The notes beneath the pieces were generated by a model. It ran no database searches and had not been told where the DNA came from. It saw nothing but the letters and a program-made list of their open reading frames with translations. DNA of 64,000 nt. Source: Nitrospira sp. (GTDB lineage: Bacteria; Nitrospirota; Nitrospiria; Nitrospirales; Nitrospiraceae). The position numbers and the translations under genes are program-made. Shown here in pieces: positions 8,615 to 17,419 of the stretch (position 1 is the first letter of the stretch; every line of letters starts with the position of its first letter). The DNA is taken from contig JACOEM010000001.1 in NCBI GenBank assembly GCA_024998565.1, positions 456,485-520,484 of the forward strand, given 5' to 3'.

Positions 8615-9957
8615 CGTCGTCGATCACTCCCTCCTGGCCCAAGTTGACGGGACGGCAGGAATTCGAGTTCCTGGCCGATCTGGTGATGAGTCATTCGACC
8701 GGGGACCACACCTGCCTGTCGTTGCGCGATGTCCACGGCGGCACGACTCGCTTTGCCAACAATCAGGTCATTCAGAATGTAAATCAGCGACGCGGCGCCC
8801 TGTCGATCACGGTGGCTTTCGGACGACAACACGGCACAGCGAGCACGACGGATTTCACCGCCGGCGCGGTGCGGGAAACCTTGAAGCAGGCCGAGTGCAT
8901 CGCCCGCATCTCTCCCGAAGATCCCGAGTATCTTCCCCCCGTCGGGCCGCAGACCTACCTGTCGCTGCCGACCTCGCGTCCCGAAACGAGTGCGGCTGGA
9001 CCCGCGCGGCGGCTCGACTATGCGCGTGAGGCCATCGGCCAATGCAAGATGGAGAATTTAAACGCGGCCGGGACGGTGTCGTCCAGCACGGCCATCGTGG
9101 GGCTGGCGGCTGACACGGGATTGCGGGCCTACGAGGAACGTACCGAGGCCCGGTTCAGCCTGACGGTGCAGGCCGGCGAGGCCACCGGCTGGTCGGCGGC
9201 GGCTCATCGGTCAATCGATCGTTTGCATGTACAGGAGCGCACGCTGGCGGCCATCATCAAGGCCAAACGAGGAGCGGATGAACCGCAGGAGTTGCCGCCC
9301 GGCCGGTACACGGTCATTTTGGAGCCGGCGGCCGTCGCAGGGCTGCTGAGCTGGATGATTTGGATGCTGGACGCGAAATCCTTCTATAAAGGGACGAGTC
9401 CGTTCAGTAGAAAACTGAACACCCGCATCCTCGACCGACGCCTCTCCCTGTTCAATCAGCCGGCCCATGCCGACCTGCTCGGCCACGGATTCACGAGTGA
9501 GGGCCTCCCGGTCATCGAATCCAGTTGGATTGAGGCGGGGGTGCTGAACCAGTTGTTGCACGACCGGTATACCGCGCAGGAACATGGGATCGATCCGCTG
9601 ACGACGCTGGAGTCTCCCTACCTCTCCGGTGAACGTCCCGTCGGCACAAGGGTGGATGACCTGATTCGCACGACCCAGCGAGGCATCCTGGTGACGAATT
9701 TCTGGTACATCCGCCCCGTCAATCCATCCGACCTGACACTCACCGGCATGACGCGGGATGGCACCTTCCTCATTGAAAACGGGGAGATCACCTCGGCCGT
9801 CCGGAACTTCCGGTTTCACGAGAGCCCCCTGCGAGCCTTCAACCAGGTGGAGACCTACACCGCCCCGGTCGAAGCGGTCACGTCGGAAACCGGGAAGGCC
9901 CTGGTGCCTGCCATGAGGATCCACGACTTTAATTTTTCAAGCGTCACTCGATTCTAA
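8611..9957 (+). CDS. tldE: TldE/PmbA family protein, partner of TldD
   Basis: 448 residues, typical of PmbA/TldE. It shares the TldD fold but lacks the HExxxH zinc motif, as expected of the non-catalytic partner. Recognisable parts are the N-terminal RFANNQVIQNVNQRRGALSI strand and the C-terminal block LIENGEITSAVRNFRF. It starts inside the tldD stop codon (ATGA), supporting equal expression of the two subunits. No modified-peptide precursor gene is visible next to it. Confidence 0.9.
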   Translation: MTSSITPSWPKLTGRQEFEFLADLVMSHSTGDHTCLSLRDVHGGTTRFANNQVIQNVNQRRGALSITVAFGRQHGTASTTDFTAGAVRETLKQAECIARISPEDPEYLPPVGPQTYLSLPTSRPETSAAGPARRLDYAREAIGQCKMENLNAAGTVSSSTAIVGLAADTGLRAYEERTEARFSLTVQAGEATGWSAAAHRSIDRLHVQERTLAAIIKAKRGADEPQELPPGRYTVILEPAAVAGLLSWMIWMLDAKSFYKGTSPFSRKLNTRILDRRLSLFNQPAHADLLGHGFTSEGLPVIESSWIEAGVLNQLLHDRYTAQEHGIDPLTTLESPYLSGERPVGTRVDDLIRTTQRGILVTNFWYIRPVNPSDLTLTGMTRDGTFLIENGEITSAVRNFRFHESPLRAFNQVETYTAPVEAVTSETGKALVPAMRIHDFNFSSVTRF

Positions 9958-10081
9958 GCCTGCTCGGGGTGACGGAAATCGAGGGCTTCGAAGGGCAAAA
10001 AACCTGTTCCGGCCATTGACTCGGACTAGTGGAAAGAGTAATGAATGAACGAGTACCGACCGATAAGATGCCGGTGTCCCT

Positions 10082-10789
10082 ATGAAGCGTAAACAGCAGC
10101 GCTTAGCCGAAAAACCGATTCATCTCCTAACGTTCGCTCCCGACAAGGGTGATAAAGGAGCGGTGAATCCGTTTGCGCCTTCGCCGTTGCGCGCGGCGAT
10201 CGGAAAGGTGTTCGTCAAGCTGGAAGATATGACCGAGCGGTTCGAGGATTGGTGCCAGTACGGCAACTCTGAGGACCGGACGGAACAGCCGTTGGGACAA
10301 CGGGTCTCGAAATGGCTGGGAGCTCCTGTCGCGCGTCATATCGAGCATGAGGTCCAGGAGGAACACGGGCTGGTTCCCGCCCGTCGGTGGGATGGCGCAG
10401 TCGGTGATCTCATTTTCCGGTTGCGCGACCGTGCGGGCTTTGTGCAACGCGCGTTGACCGCGCAGGCTCGTGAGCTCAAGGAGTGGGTGATCGAACATAC
10501 CCGGTCCACCCAGGCGGAAGTCGATCAATTGCGGGAACAGGTGTCGACTCAACAGGTCCAGGTCGAAGAGTTGACGGCGCAGCTGCAAGATTTGCGGGCT
10601 CTGGTGACCTCCCAGCAGAAAGTCTTGATGTACATGGGCAAGGACATGGAGCTGGCGCAGCCTGCCGAGCTGGAGCTCTCCCTCGTGCCGTCACGCGCGA
10701 TTCCATACCGTGACCGTGACAAGAAATCCTCGAGAGACCGACGGGAGGCTTCTGCCGAAGCATCCCAGACTCCCTACCTCAACGCCTGA
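10082..10789 (+). CDS. Hypothetical coiled-coil protein
   Basis: 235 residues, no signal peptide or membrane segment. Residues about 140-185 (STQAEVDQLREQVSTQQVQV and on) form a heptad-like coiled coil. The C-terminus is basic and Ser/Arg-rich (RDRDKKSSRDRREAS). The middle part has a region like LGAPVARHIEHEVQEEHGLV. I do not recognise a family. The preceding 120 bp contain TTGACT at 10016, a possible -35. It stands alone between tldE and repeat A copy 3. Confidence 0.75.
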   Translation: MKRKQQRLAEKPIHLLTFAPDKGDKGAVNPFAPSPLRAAIGKVFVKLEDMTERFEDWCQYGNSEDRTEQPLGQRVSKWLGAPVARHIEHEVQEEHGLVPARRWDGAVGDLIFRLRDRAGFVQRALTAQARELKEWVIEHTRSTQAEVDQLREQVSTQQVQVEELTAQLQDLRALVTSQQKVLMYMGKDMELAQPAELELSLVPSRAIPYRDRDKKSSRDRREASAEASQTPYLNA

Positions 10790-10806
10790 TTCCTGCCGAT
10801 CGAGCA

Positions 10807-11024
10807 GGACGCTGAAAACGACCGCCAGCTTTGTTCTCGCATCGTTCAGAACCTCAACGTACCCCAGCGGGAAAGAGTCTGGCGCGGTAGGTGCGGGGCA
10901 GGCGGGTAAGCACGTAACGCCTCGGCGAAGACACGGCCGGGTCACCGTCTCGCCGGCGTCCACAGACGTGGCGCTCATTACTCCTCGCGCCGTGGACCTC
11001 GCTGGACGACCGTTTTGAGCGTCC
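10807..11024. repeat. Repeat family A, expanded and degenerate copy
   Basis: The left end GGACGCTGAAAACGACCGCC and the right end (GCTGGACGACCGTTTTGAGC then GTCC) are imperfect inverted repeats. They match the layout of the copies at 1871 and 14233, including CAGCTTTGTTCTCGCATCGT and CTCAACGTACC inside. The element is about 90 bp longer than the intact copies because of extra sequence at about 10875-10985. It occupies most of the non-coding gap before the TPR gene. Confidence 0.6.
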
Positions 11025-11184
11025 CGCATTCGAGCTATTCCAACCGATCTTCTCTTGCCGACATGCTCCGACTAGCAACTTCTCGACGGGACTGCTAATT
11101 TGTGCCGTTCTGTGGGGCGGCGGAGTCGTCGCGGGTGACGGCGCGGTCCGTCCGACATACGAAGAACCGAGCAGGAGAGGGGCG

Positions 11185-12819
11185 ATGGTAAAGGGGCGGT
11201 ATGCGAGGGCGCTGGTTCACGGCTTGATGGTCGCGGGGTTGGCGTGGCCTGTTTCGGGTGGAGTCGCGCGAGCAGAGGTCACGCTGTTCGAGAATCTCGG
11301 CTCTCTACATCATCAGATCACGACCAACTCAGACCTCGCGCAAAAATTTTTCGATCAAGGGCTCCGGCTGGTCTATGCCTTCAATCACGAGGAGGCGATT
11401 ACGGCCTTCACCGAGGCCTCCCGTCTCGATCCCGATGCGCCCATGCCCTATTGGGGTGTGGCGTTGAGCCTGGGGCCGAACATCAACGCGGCCATGGATC
11501 CCAAGGTAGAGCCACGTGCCGTGGAGGCGGTTCAGAAGGCCACTGCGCGTCTGTCGCAGGCCACCGCCAGGGAGCGAGCCTACGTGGAAGCCCTTGCCGC
11601 TCGCTACTTGGCTAAAAAATCAGTCACCCGCAAGGCGAAGGACGAAGCCTATGCCAAAGCGATGCGTCAGGTGGCGCGAGAGGCTCCCGACGATGCCGAT
11701 GCCGCGACCATAGCGGCTGAAGCCATGATGGTGCTCCGGCCCTGGGACTACTGGCGCGCGGATGGACGGCCTCAACCGGGGACGGAGGAGATCCTGGCCA
11801 TCTTGGAAGCGGCGCTGCGGCAGCACCCGGATCATCCGGGTGCCTGTCACTATTACATTCATGCGGTCGAAGCTTCACCCGACCCTCAGCGCGCGCTCGA
11901 CTGTGCGAAGCGGTTGCCCTCGCTGATGCCGGGTGCCGGACATCTGGTGCATATGCCGGCGCATATCTACATGCGGCTGGGGCGTTATCGGGAGGCGTCG
12001 GAGCGCAATGCGACCGCCGCGATGGTGGATCATGAGTATTTGTCCCGTCACCCCCTTGAGGGCAACTACGCATCGGGATACTATGCGCACAACCTCCATT
12101 TCCTGAACGCCTCCTTGATGATGGAAGGCCGAAGCGCGGAAGCCCTGCAAGTCGCGCGGGATCTCCTGGCGAAGGTTCCGGCTGACGAGATTGCCAGGGA
12201 GCCGTCGCTGGAATGGTATGCGCCGACGGTGCTGCTGACCATGGCCCGCTTCGGCCAGTGGGGCGACCTGATCAGACATCCGCCGCCGTCCAAGAGTCTG
12301 CGGCTCACCACAGGTCTGTGGCATTTTTCGCGCGGGTTGGCCTTTGCCGCGACGACACGATTCGGGAGCGCCGAGGGGGAATTGTCGAATCTCCGGAAGG
12401 CGATGAAGCCATTCGCTCGCGCCAAGACGGCGGAAGGCAAGATCAGTCGCACGATGTTGAAGGTGGCCGAACGGATCCTGGTCGGGGAAATGGCCGCGCG
12501 GCGCGGGCAATACGAGCAGGGAATTCAGGCCTTACGCGAGGCGCTGCAGTTGGAGGCGTCGTTGCCCTACAGCGAGCCGCCGTTCTGGGTTCAGCCGGTT
12601 CGCCACAACCTGGGAGCGGTGCTGTTGCTGGCGGAACGTCCGACCGAGGCTGAAGCCGTGTACCGGGAAGACTTGCGCCTCAACCCCGAGAATGGATGGG
12701 CGTTGTACGGACTGATGCAGAGCCTGCGGGCTCAGAACAAGGAGGCGACCCAGGAAGAAGCCCGGTTTCGTGCTGCATGGGGACAGGCCGACGTGACATT
12801 GACGGGGTCTCGATTTTAG
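11185..12819 (+). CDS. Exported tetratricopeptide-repeat protein
   Basis: 544 residues. A signal peptide ends near GVARA (residues about 25-32). Several TPR units follow, such as FNHEEAITAFTEASRLDPDA near the N-terminus and PTEAEAVYREDLRLNPENGW near the C-terminus. The start has AGGAGAGGGG seven bases upstream. This long TPR family, with HQITTNSDLAQKFFDQGLRL near the mature N-terminus, is found in several phyla without known function; a periplasmic scaffold is likely. A methyltransferase gene follows after 56 bp. Confidence 0.85.
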   Translation: MVKGRYARALVHGLMVAGLAWPVSGGVARAEVTLFENLGSLHHQITTNSDLAQKFFDQGLRLVYAFNHEEAITAFTEASRLDPDAPMPYWGVALSLGPNINAAMDPKVEPRAVEAVQKATARLSQATARERAYVEALAARYLAKKSVTRKAKDEAYAKAMRQVAREAPDDADAATIAAEAMMVLRPWDYWRADGRPQPGTEEILAILEAALRQHPDHPGACHYYIHAVEASPDPQRALDCAKRLPSLMPGAGHLVHMPAHIYMRLGRYREASERNATAAMVDHEYLSRHPLEGNYASGYYAHNLHFLNASLMMEGRSAEALQVARDLLAKVPADEIAREPSLEWYAPTVLLTMARFGQWGDLIRHPPPSKSLRLTTGLWHFSRGLAFAATTRFGSAEGELSNLRKAMKPFARAKTAEGKISRTMLKVAERILVGEMAARRGQYEQGIQALREALQLEASLPYSEPPFWVQPVRHNLGAVLLLAERPTEAEAVYREDLRLNPENGWALYGLMQSLRAQNKEATQEEARFRAAWGQADVTLTGSRF

Positions 12820-12875
12820 CGTTCCGCGCCGGATCGGCCCCGGAGCCCATCGCTGTGCCAGACAAAGGACACGAA

Positions 12876-13697
12876 ATGCTGAAGACGGATTACGTGTTTC
12901 ATGCCACTCAAGAGGCACGTGAATTGGAACGGTTGCAGATGCTGGAGCGGATCTTCGATCCGAGCACGCAACGACGCATGTTAGCCACCGGGTTGACGAC
13001 CGGGTGGCACTGCCTGGAGGTGGGGGCGGGCGCCGGCTCCATCGTGCGTTGGTTGGAGCAGCGGGTCGGGCCATCCGGCAAGGTGGTCGCGGTCGACACG
13101 AACCCGAGGTTCCTGCGCGGGAGCGGCAGCTCGACCATCGAAATCCTGCAAGGGGATATCTGTGACATGGAACTTCCGCCCGCCGCGTTCGATCTGGTGC
13201 ACGCGCGGTATGTGATGATTCATATCGCGGACTATCAGACGGCGTTCGAGCGGATGCTGCGGTGCGTCAAACCGGGCGGCTGGGTCGTGATCGAAGAACC
13301 GGATTTTCAAGCGGCTCGCGCCGTGACCGGACCGGACGAGGCGCGGGCGGCATTCGGGCGAGTGAGCGATGCGATCGAACGGATGTTCACGTCCCTCGGG
13401 ATGGACCATGCGTTAGGTGCGAAGTTGCCCGTGTTGTTCCGGCGCCACCACCTGGACCAGGTGACGGTGGAACACGAGGGGCATTTATCCGCCGGCGGCG
13501 ACCTGATTCCGCAGATGATGAAATTGTCTGCCGAGCAGCTTCAAGCGAAGTATGTGGCGACAGGGCTAGTGACCGAGTCCGATATTGAGCAGTATGGGAG
13601 GCTTGCCGACGATCCGGACTTCTGGGCCATTTATTACGCGACGGTAGCGGTGACCGGCTGGTGGCAGCCGCAATGCGGCGGGCGAACCCAAGGATAG
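12876..13697 (+). CDS. Class I SAM-dependent methyltransferase
   Basis: 273 residues. The SAM-binding glycine motif is LEVGAGAGSIVRWLEQ, followed by VVAVDTNPR and the post-I motif. The active-site strand FDLVHARYVMIHIAD and the segment CVKPGGWVVIEEPDF are typical of small-molecule methyltransferases. AAAGGA lies six bases before the ATG at 12876; the longer frame would run into the TPR gene. The next gene begins two bases after its stop. Substrate unknown. Confidence 0.88.
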   Translation: MLKTDYVFHATQEARELERLQMLERIFDPSTQRRMLATGLTTGWHCLEVGAGAGSIVRWLEQRVGPSGKVVAVDTNPRFLRGSGSSTIEILQGDICDMELPPAAFDLVHARYVMIHIADYQTAFERMLRCVKPGGWVVIEEPDFQAARAVTGPDEARAAFGRVSDAIERMFTSLGMDHALGAKLPVLFRRHHLDQVTVEHEGHLSAGGDLIPQMMKLSAEQLQAKYVATGLVTESDIEQYGRLADDPDFWAIYYATVAVTGWWQPQCGGRTQG

Positions 13698-13699
13698 GC

Positions 13700-14233
13700 A
13701 TGCGATACATTGTAGGAGTCATGGGGCCGGCCAAGGCCAGGAAAAAAGATGTCGACAATGCTCGCGTGTTGGGCGAATTGATTGCGCGACGCGAGTGGGT
13801 GGTGCTGACCGGCGGTCGTGACGTCGGCGTGATGGATGCCGCCTGTCAGGGCGCCAAGAAGGTTCCCGGCAGCCTGACGATCGGGGTGCTGCCTTCGGCT
13901 CGTGAACGTGTGTCCAAGTATGTCGATCTGGCCATCATCACCGAAATGGGCAATGCCCGCAACAACGTCAACGTCATGTCCAGCAATGTGGTGGTGGTCT
14001 GCGGGCTGATGGGGGCCGGCACCGTGTCGGAGGTGGCGCTTGCGCTCAAGGCGGGAAAGCCGGTGATTCTGGTCGGGGCCACGCCGGCCGAGGAGAAATT
14101 TTTCAAGAAACTCGGCGGGCGGCTCATCGCTTCCGTGGACAGTCCGGAAGAAGCCATCGGGCTCATGCTGAAGCAGTTCGAACAGCAGCAACCGGATCTT
14201 GTGCAGGGGGCGCGCTCCTGGGGCGGAGTCTGA
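13700..14233 (+). CDS. TIGR00725 family protein (LOG/lysine-decarboxylase-like Rossmann fold)
   Basis: 177 residues. Conserved features are TGGRDVGVMDAACQGAK and the later GLMGAGTVSEVALALKAGKP, which replaces the PGGxGT of classical LOG enzymes. TIGR00725 proteins bind a nucleotide or ribosyl ligand by homology to LOG phosphoribohydrolases, but the altered motif leaves the activity uncertain. AAGGATAGG precedes the ATG at 13700. It is the last gene of the TPR-methyltransferase run, and repeat A copy 2 starts at its stop codon. Confidence 0.85.
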   Translation: MRYIVGVMGPAKARKKDVDNARVLGELIARREWVVLTGGRDVGVMDAACQGAKKVPGSLTIGVLPSARERVSKYVDLAIITEMGNARNNVNVMSSNVVVVCGLMGAGTVSEVALALKAGKPVILVGATPAEEKFFKKLGGRLIASVDSPEEAIGLMLKQFEQQQPDLVQGARSWGGV

Positions 14234-14358
14234 CAAGCTGTTGAAAAAGCCCGCCAGCTTCGTTCTCGCATCGCTCTTAGGCTCAACGTACCGCAAGGGT
14301 ACGCCTCGCCTCCTCGCATTGCTGCGGCCTTGCTGGACGACCTTTTTGAACAGCTTGT
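14233..14358. repeat. Repeat family A, intact copy 2
   Basis: Left end ACAAGCTGTTGAAAAAGC and right end CCTTTTTGAACAGCTTGT are inverted repeats. Internal blocks GCCAGCTTCGTTCTCGCATC, CTCAACGTACCGCAAGGGTA and TGCGGCCTTGCTGGACGACC match copy 1 at about 80% by eye. Its first base is the last base of the TGA stop of the TIGR00725 gene, the same relation that copy 1 has to ettA. Confidence 0.8.
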
Positions 14359-14514
14359 GAACACGTGCGATTCTCTCGCCCGCCAGGGCCGTTCTCGTTC
14401 GGCCTTCTCGACGGACCGCACGTACACCTGCGTCGGCCTCACTTGCGAGCAGCCCCGGCGGGCTTCGGGCTCAAACGCCTCGCGACGGGCTACATGAAGC
14501 GTATCCGTCGGGGA

Positions 14515-14656
14515 GAAGAGCGTATGGCTGATGGCGTATCGCCGGCTGCAAAGACTTTCACTCTCTCTGTCGGACTATACGCTATGAGCTATTCGCCATA
14601 CGCTCATTTCTCCGGACGAGAGACGGACGACGCTTCACGAACGACGACGGAAGGGG
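14515..14656. repeat. Repeat family B, copy 2
   Basis: Starts AGAGCGTATGGCTGATGGCG near 14519, has an internal inverted match TTCGCCATACGCTCAT near 14593, and ends with GAGAGACGGACGACGCTTCA then CGAACGACG. The blocks match the copy at 6238 in the same order with about 50 bp more in the middle. Together with repeat A copy 2 it makes up nearly all of the 430-bp gap between the TIGR00725 gene and the convergent LEA-2 lipoprotein; no gene is supported there. Confidence 0.6.
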
Positions 14657-14664
14657 GCAGCCTT

Positions 14665-15138
14665 TTAGGGAGCAGCGGGAGATCCGGATAGCGCGCCTTT
14701 TTCCAGCAGCACACCGGAACTGTCGAAGGGGAGGCGGCCGTCCTTGGTATACAGCACACCTGTGACGTGGTAGGTGAGCGGCTGGTCGCCGGAGAAGGAT
14801 AGTAGCTGGCGGACGACCTGTAAGGTCGAGGTACTTGTTTCGACCGATGTGACGGAATCGCTCAGCCTGGGGACGACCAGTTCCTTATTACCGAGCCCAC
14901 GGACCAACCGGTTATCATTCAGATCGAGCCGGAAGTCGATGCCGGTGACGGCGAGATCGAAATCATTGGGGTTCCGAATACGAAGATCCACCTGAAGTCG
15001 CTGTTCGAAGGCACTTGCCTCGAGCGGCGTGACGTTGGTCACCAGGACTTCCGGTGCCTCCCCTTTCATGAACCAGGAGGCGCATCCGGAAAGCATCAGC
15101 GCCGCTATCAATCCCGCACAGAAAATCAGTCGTTTCAT
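14665..15138 (-). CDS. LEA type 2 (WHy domain) family lipoprotein
   Basis: 157 residues. The N-terminus MKRLIFCAGLIAALMLSGC is a lipoprotein signal with lipobox LSGC. The mature part has the LEA-2/WHy pattern: RLQVDLRIRNPNDFDLAVTG, a single beta-sandwich domain of about 120 residues. Bacterial members are linked to desiccation and envelope stress tolerance. The ATG at 15138 was chosen because it starts the signal sequence directly. It is divergent from msrA. Confidence 0.85.
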   Translation of the reverse strand: MKRLIFCAGLIAALMLSGCASWFMKGEAPEVLVTNVTPLEASAFEQRLQVDLRIRNPNDFDLAVTGIDFRLDLNDNRLVRGLGNKELVVPRLSDSVTSVETSTSTLQVVRQLLSFSGDQPLTYHVTGVLYTKDGRLPFDSSGVLLEKGALSGSPAAP

Positions 15139-15188
15139 CCCGCCTATCATATAGAAACATCCGTTCGATTGCGACGCTCGTAGATAAC

Positions 15189-15245
15189 AGCTGGATGTGG
15201 AAAAAGGCCGCCTGCGGCGTTCTCGCATCGCTCTGAGGCGCCGCC
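15189..15245. repeat. Repeat family A, half copy
   Basis: GGATGTGGAAAAAGGCCGCC followed by TGCGGCGTTCTCGCATCGCT matches the left half of the family A element. The right half is missing. It lies between the divergent LEA-2 and msrA genes, unlike the other copies, which lie downstream of genes. Confidence 0.5.
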
Positions 15246-15339
15246 CGGAAAAATCACCGGCACTGCAATCGCAGCGGGATGAGTGCTTTGGTAAGATGAG
15301 CAGCGAGGAGCCGGGTCAGTTGCAGGGAGGACTTATTCT

Positions 15340-15963
15340 ATGAATATCGTGATACGCCGAGGCATGTATACGTGGCTGGTTCTGGCGATGGTGCTGGCAG
15401 GTTCACTGGCTTCGGTCGGGCAGGCCGCGGGTCCTGCCGGTCCGGCGAAAGCCTATTTTGCCGGAGGGTGTTTCTGGTGCATGGAGGAAGTGTTCGAGAA
15501 AGTGCCGGGCGTCATATCGGTGACCAGCGGATATATGGGCGGGCGGGTCGAACACCCCAGCTATGAGCAGGTCTCTGCCGGTGGAACGGGTCATGCCGAG
15601 TCGGTGGAGGTGGTCTACGATCCAGCCAAGGTCAGTTACACCGCCTTGCTCGACGCCTTTTGGCACAATGTGGACCCGGTCACGCCGAACGCACAGTTTT
15701 GCGACCATGGCAGCCAATACCGCGCGGTGATCTTTTACCAGGGCGACGAGGAGAAGCACCTGGCGGAGGAGTCAAAAGGCGCCATCGAGCAATCCGGGCG
15801 GCTCCCAGGGAGGATTGTTACGGAACTCACCCTGGCGTCGACGTTTTATCCGGCCGAGGACTATCACCAGGATTTTTATAAAAAGAATCCGGTCCGGTAC
15901 AAATTCTACAAATATAACTGCGGGCGGGCGCAGCGACTGGAAGATCTCTGGGGGGCTCCATGA
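15340..15963 (+). CDS. msrA: Peptide-methionine (S)-S-oxide reductase MsrA, exported form
   Basis: 207 residues. The catalytic motif GCFWC is at residues 43-47, after a signal peptide (MYTWLVLAMVLAGSLASVGQ, cleavage near QAA). The substrate-binding region GTGHAESVEVVYDPAKVSY and the C-terminal resolving Cys in YNCGRAQ are present. MsrA reduces methionine S-sulfoxide; the signal peptide places this one in the periplasm, repairing oxidised envelope proteins. GGGAGGA precedes the start by about 10 bases. The next gene overlaps its stop (ATGA). Confidence 0.92.
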   Translation: MNIVIRRGMYTWLVLAMVLAGSLASVGQAAGPAGPAKAYFAGGCFWCMEEVFEKVPGVISVTSGYMGGRVEHPSYEQVSAGGTGHAESVEVVYDPAKVSYTALLDAFWHNVDPVTPNAQFCDHGSQYRAVIFYQGDEEKHLAEESKGAIEQSGRLPGRIVTELTLASTFYPAEDYHQDFYKKNPVRYKFYKYNCGRAQRLEDLWGAP

Positions 15964-16406
15964 CAGGTGAGGGTTCGCAAGCGTGGCTCGCTCGACTGAT
16001 CCGCGAATGCCGGACGATTGCCGTGGTGGGATTGTCGTCGAATCCGGCACGACCGTCCTACCGCGTGGCTGCCTACATGCAGCAGCAGGGCAAGGTGGTG
16101 GTTCCGGTCAATCCGCGAGAGTCGGACGTGTTGGGGGAGCGGGCTTATCCGGCCCTCTCTGCTGTGCCCGGTCCGGTCGATATGGTGAATATTTTCAGAC
16201 GATCTGAAGAGGCGGGCGCGGTCGTCGATGAAGCCATCCTTATCAAGGCCAAGGCGGTCTGGCTCCAGGAGGGTGTGATCGACGAGGCGGCGGCTGAGCG
16301 TGCCCGCCGGGCCGGACTGCAGGTGGTGATGGATCGTTGCTGGCTGAAGGAGCATATGCGTTGCGTCAGCGAGCACGGCCCGGATGTCAGGTCGGCGAAC
16401 GCATGA
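15960..16406 (+). CDS. CoA-binding domain protein (YccU-like)
   Basis: 148 residues forming a single CoA-binding Rossmann domain: TIAVVGLSSNPARPSYRVAA near the N-terminus, VVPVNPRESDVLGERAYPAL, and C-terminal AGLQVVMDRCWLKEHMR. This matches the YccU family, homologous to the CoA-binding domain of acyl-CoA synthetases, without a catalytic partner domain. It overlaps msrA upstream and a membrane protein gene downstream by ATGA, so all three are probably translated together. Confidence 0.88.
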   Translation: MTGEGSQAWLARLIRECRTIAVVGLSSNPARPSYRVAAYMQQQGKVVVPVNPRESDVLGERAYPALSAVPGPVDMVNIFRRSEEAGAVVDEAILIKAKAVWLQEGVIDEAAAERARRAGLQVVMDRCWLKEHMRCVSEHGPDVRSANA

Positions 16407-16843
16407 CTGTGGATCGTTCCCTGCTCCGCCTGATCCTGGTTATTGCCTGGCTGAATGGGGTGCATACGATCGACCACATCATGCGGGGAGACTTCCACTG
16501 GCCGCTTGACGGGCAATCGGTTGGTGTTGTGCTCGTCGTTGCCGCCATCTACCTCGTGATTGGAATGGGAGTACGGCTGTCCCGCAGAGGGGGTGTCGGG
16601 CCCCTGTTCTGGGCCATCGTCGGATGCGGAGGATTGGTGTTTGTATGGTTGGCCCACTTCAGTCCCTTCACCGACCAGCCGTTGCACGTGATCTACGGGA
16701 GCTATCACAATGCCACGGGTGGCGCTTTCGCGGTGTTTTGTCTGATGCTGATGATGAGTTTCGTGCTGGCGGCGACGCTCTATTCGTTCTACCTGTGGCA
16801 TCGCCAACGTCACATCACTGTGTCGCGTCCCGTTTCGCGGTAA
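16403..16843 (+). CDS. Hypothetical four-helix membrane protein
   Basis: 146 residues with about four hydrophobic segments: LLRLILVIAWLNGVHTI, VGVVLVVAAIYLVIGM, PLFWAIVGCGGLVFVWLAHF and FAVFCLMLMMSFVLAATLYS. His residues in VHTIDHIMRGDFHW and WLAHFSPF could be ligands but nothing proves this. It begins in the stop codon of the CoA-binding gene. I do not recognise the family. Confidence 0.75.
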   Translation: MTVDRSLLRLILVIAWLNGVHTIDHIMRGDFHWPLDGQSVGVVLVVAAIYLVIGMGVRLSRRGGVGPLFWAIVGCGGLVFVWLAHFSPFTDQPLHVIYGSYHNATGGAFAVFCLMLMMSFVLAATLYSFYLWHRQRHITVSRPVSR

Positions 16844-16993
16844 CCTCGTTCCCTCACCTGCCATCGATTTCCCTCAGGGCCGATTTCTGTCATTTTCTTG
16901 AGCATTCCGTCCCTCCATGGAATAGTGACATGACGGTGCGCCGCGCCTTTCTTGCACCGGCTTCCATACCATTCATTCCTGGAGGTTACAGCC

Positions 16994-17380
16994 ATGATGC
17001 CCTTGCTCACGGTGTGCGGTCGTTTGTTGTTCGCGCTTCCCATGGGGTTCTTCGTGATGGGCTGTACACAGTCGGCCCTGCAGGCACCCTCTCCGCAAGA
17101 AAATCTTGGCATGGGCATCGTGACGGGAACGCTCGGAGCGCAAATTCCGGTTGCAGCCACGGTCGGTGACCAGCCCGGCGGGTCATTGGTCGGTCAGGTG
17201 CAAGCCGTGGAAGGCGGAGCGTATCTGGTCCGCGATGTTCGCGGGCAGGAATATCGTATCCCCCATGATCAAAACACGAGGATCGATCGACCGGCTCATG
17301 TGGGCGATCGTATCCAATCCTGGTTCGATCGGCAGGGCCGAGCCGTGCTCATCAGAAGCCTCGATGAGGAGGCCCGGTAG
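16994..17380 (+). CDS. Small lipoprotein with OB-like C-terminal domain
   Basis: 128 residues. GGAGG lies 8 bases before the ATG at 16994. The signal sequence ends at lipobox FVMGC. The mature protein has a Gly-rich linker and then a region (LVGQVQAVEGGAYLVRDVRG) of alternating beta character that reads like a small barrel. Proteins of this type are common in Nitrospira-like genomes and have no known function. A lytic transglycosylase gene follows after about 40 bp. Confidence 0.75.
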   Translation: MMPLLTVCGRLLFALPMGFFVMGCTQSALQAPSPQENLGMGIVTGTLGAQIPVAATVGDQPGGSLVGQVQAVEGGAYLVRDVRGQEYRIPHDQNTRIDRPAHVGDRIQSWFDRQGRAVLIRSLDEEAR

Positions 17381-17419
17381 GACGAGCCAGGCCCACGCCG
17401 CTCTAGTCCTCGCACGATC

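Noticed and set aside
10016-10044. TTGACT ... TAATGA as a promoter for the coiled-coil gene
   Set aside because: The -35 and 17-bp spacing fit, but the -10 matches poorly, so I did not list it as a feature.
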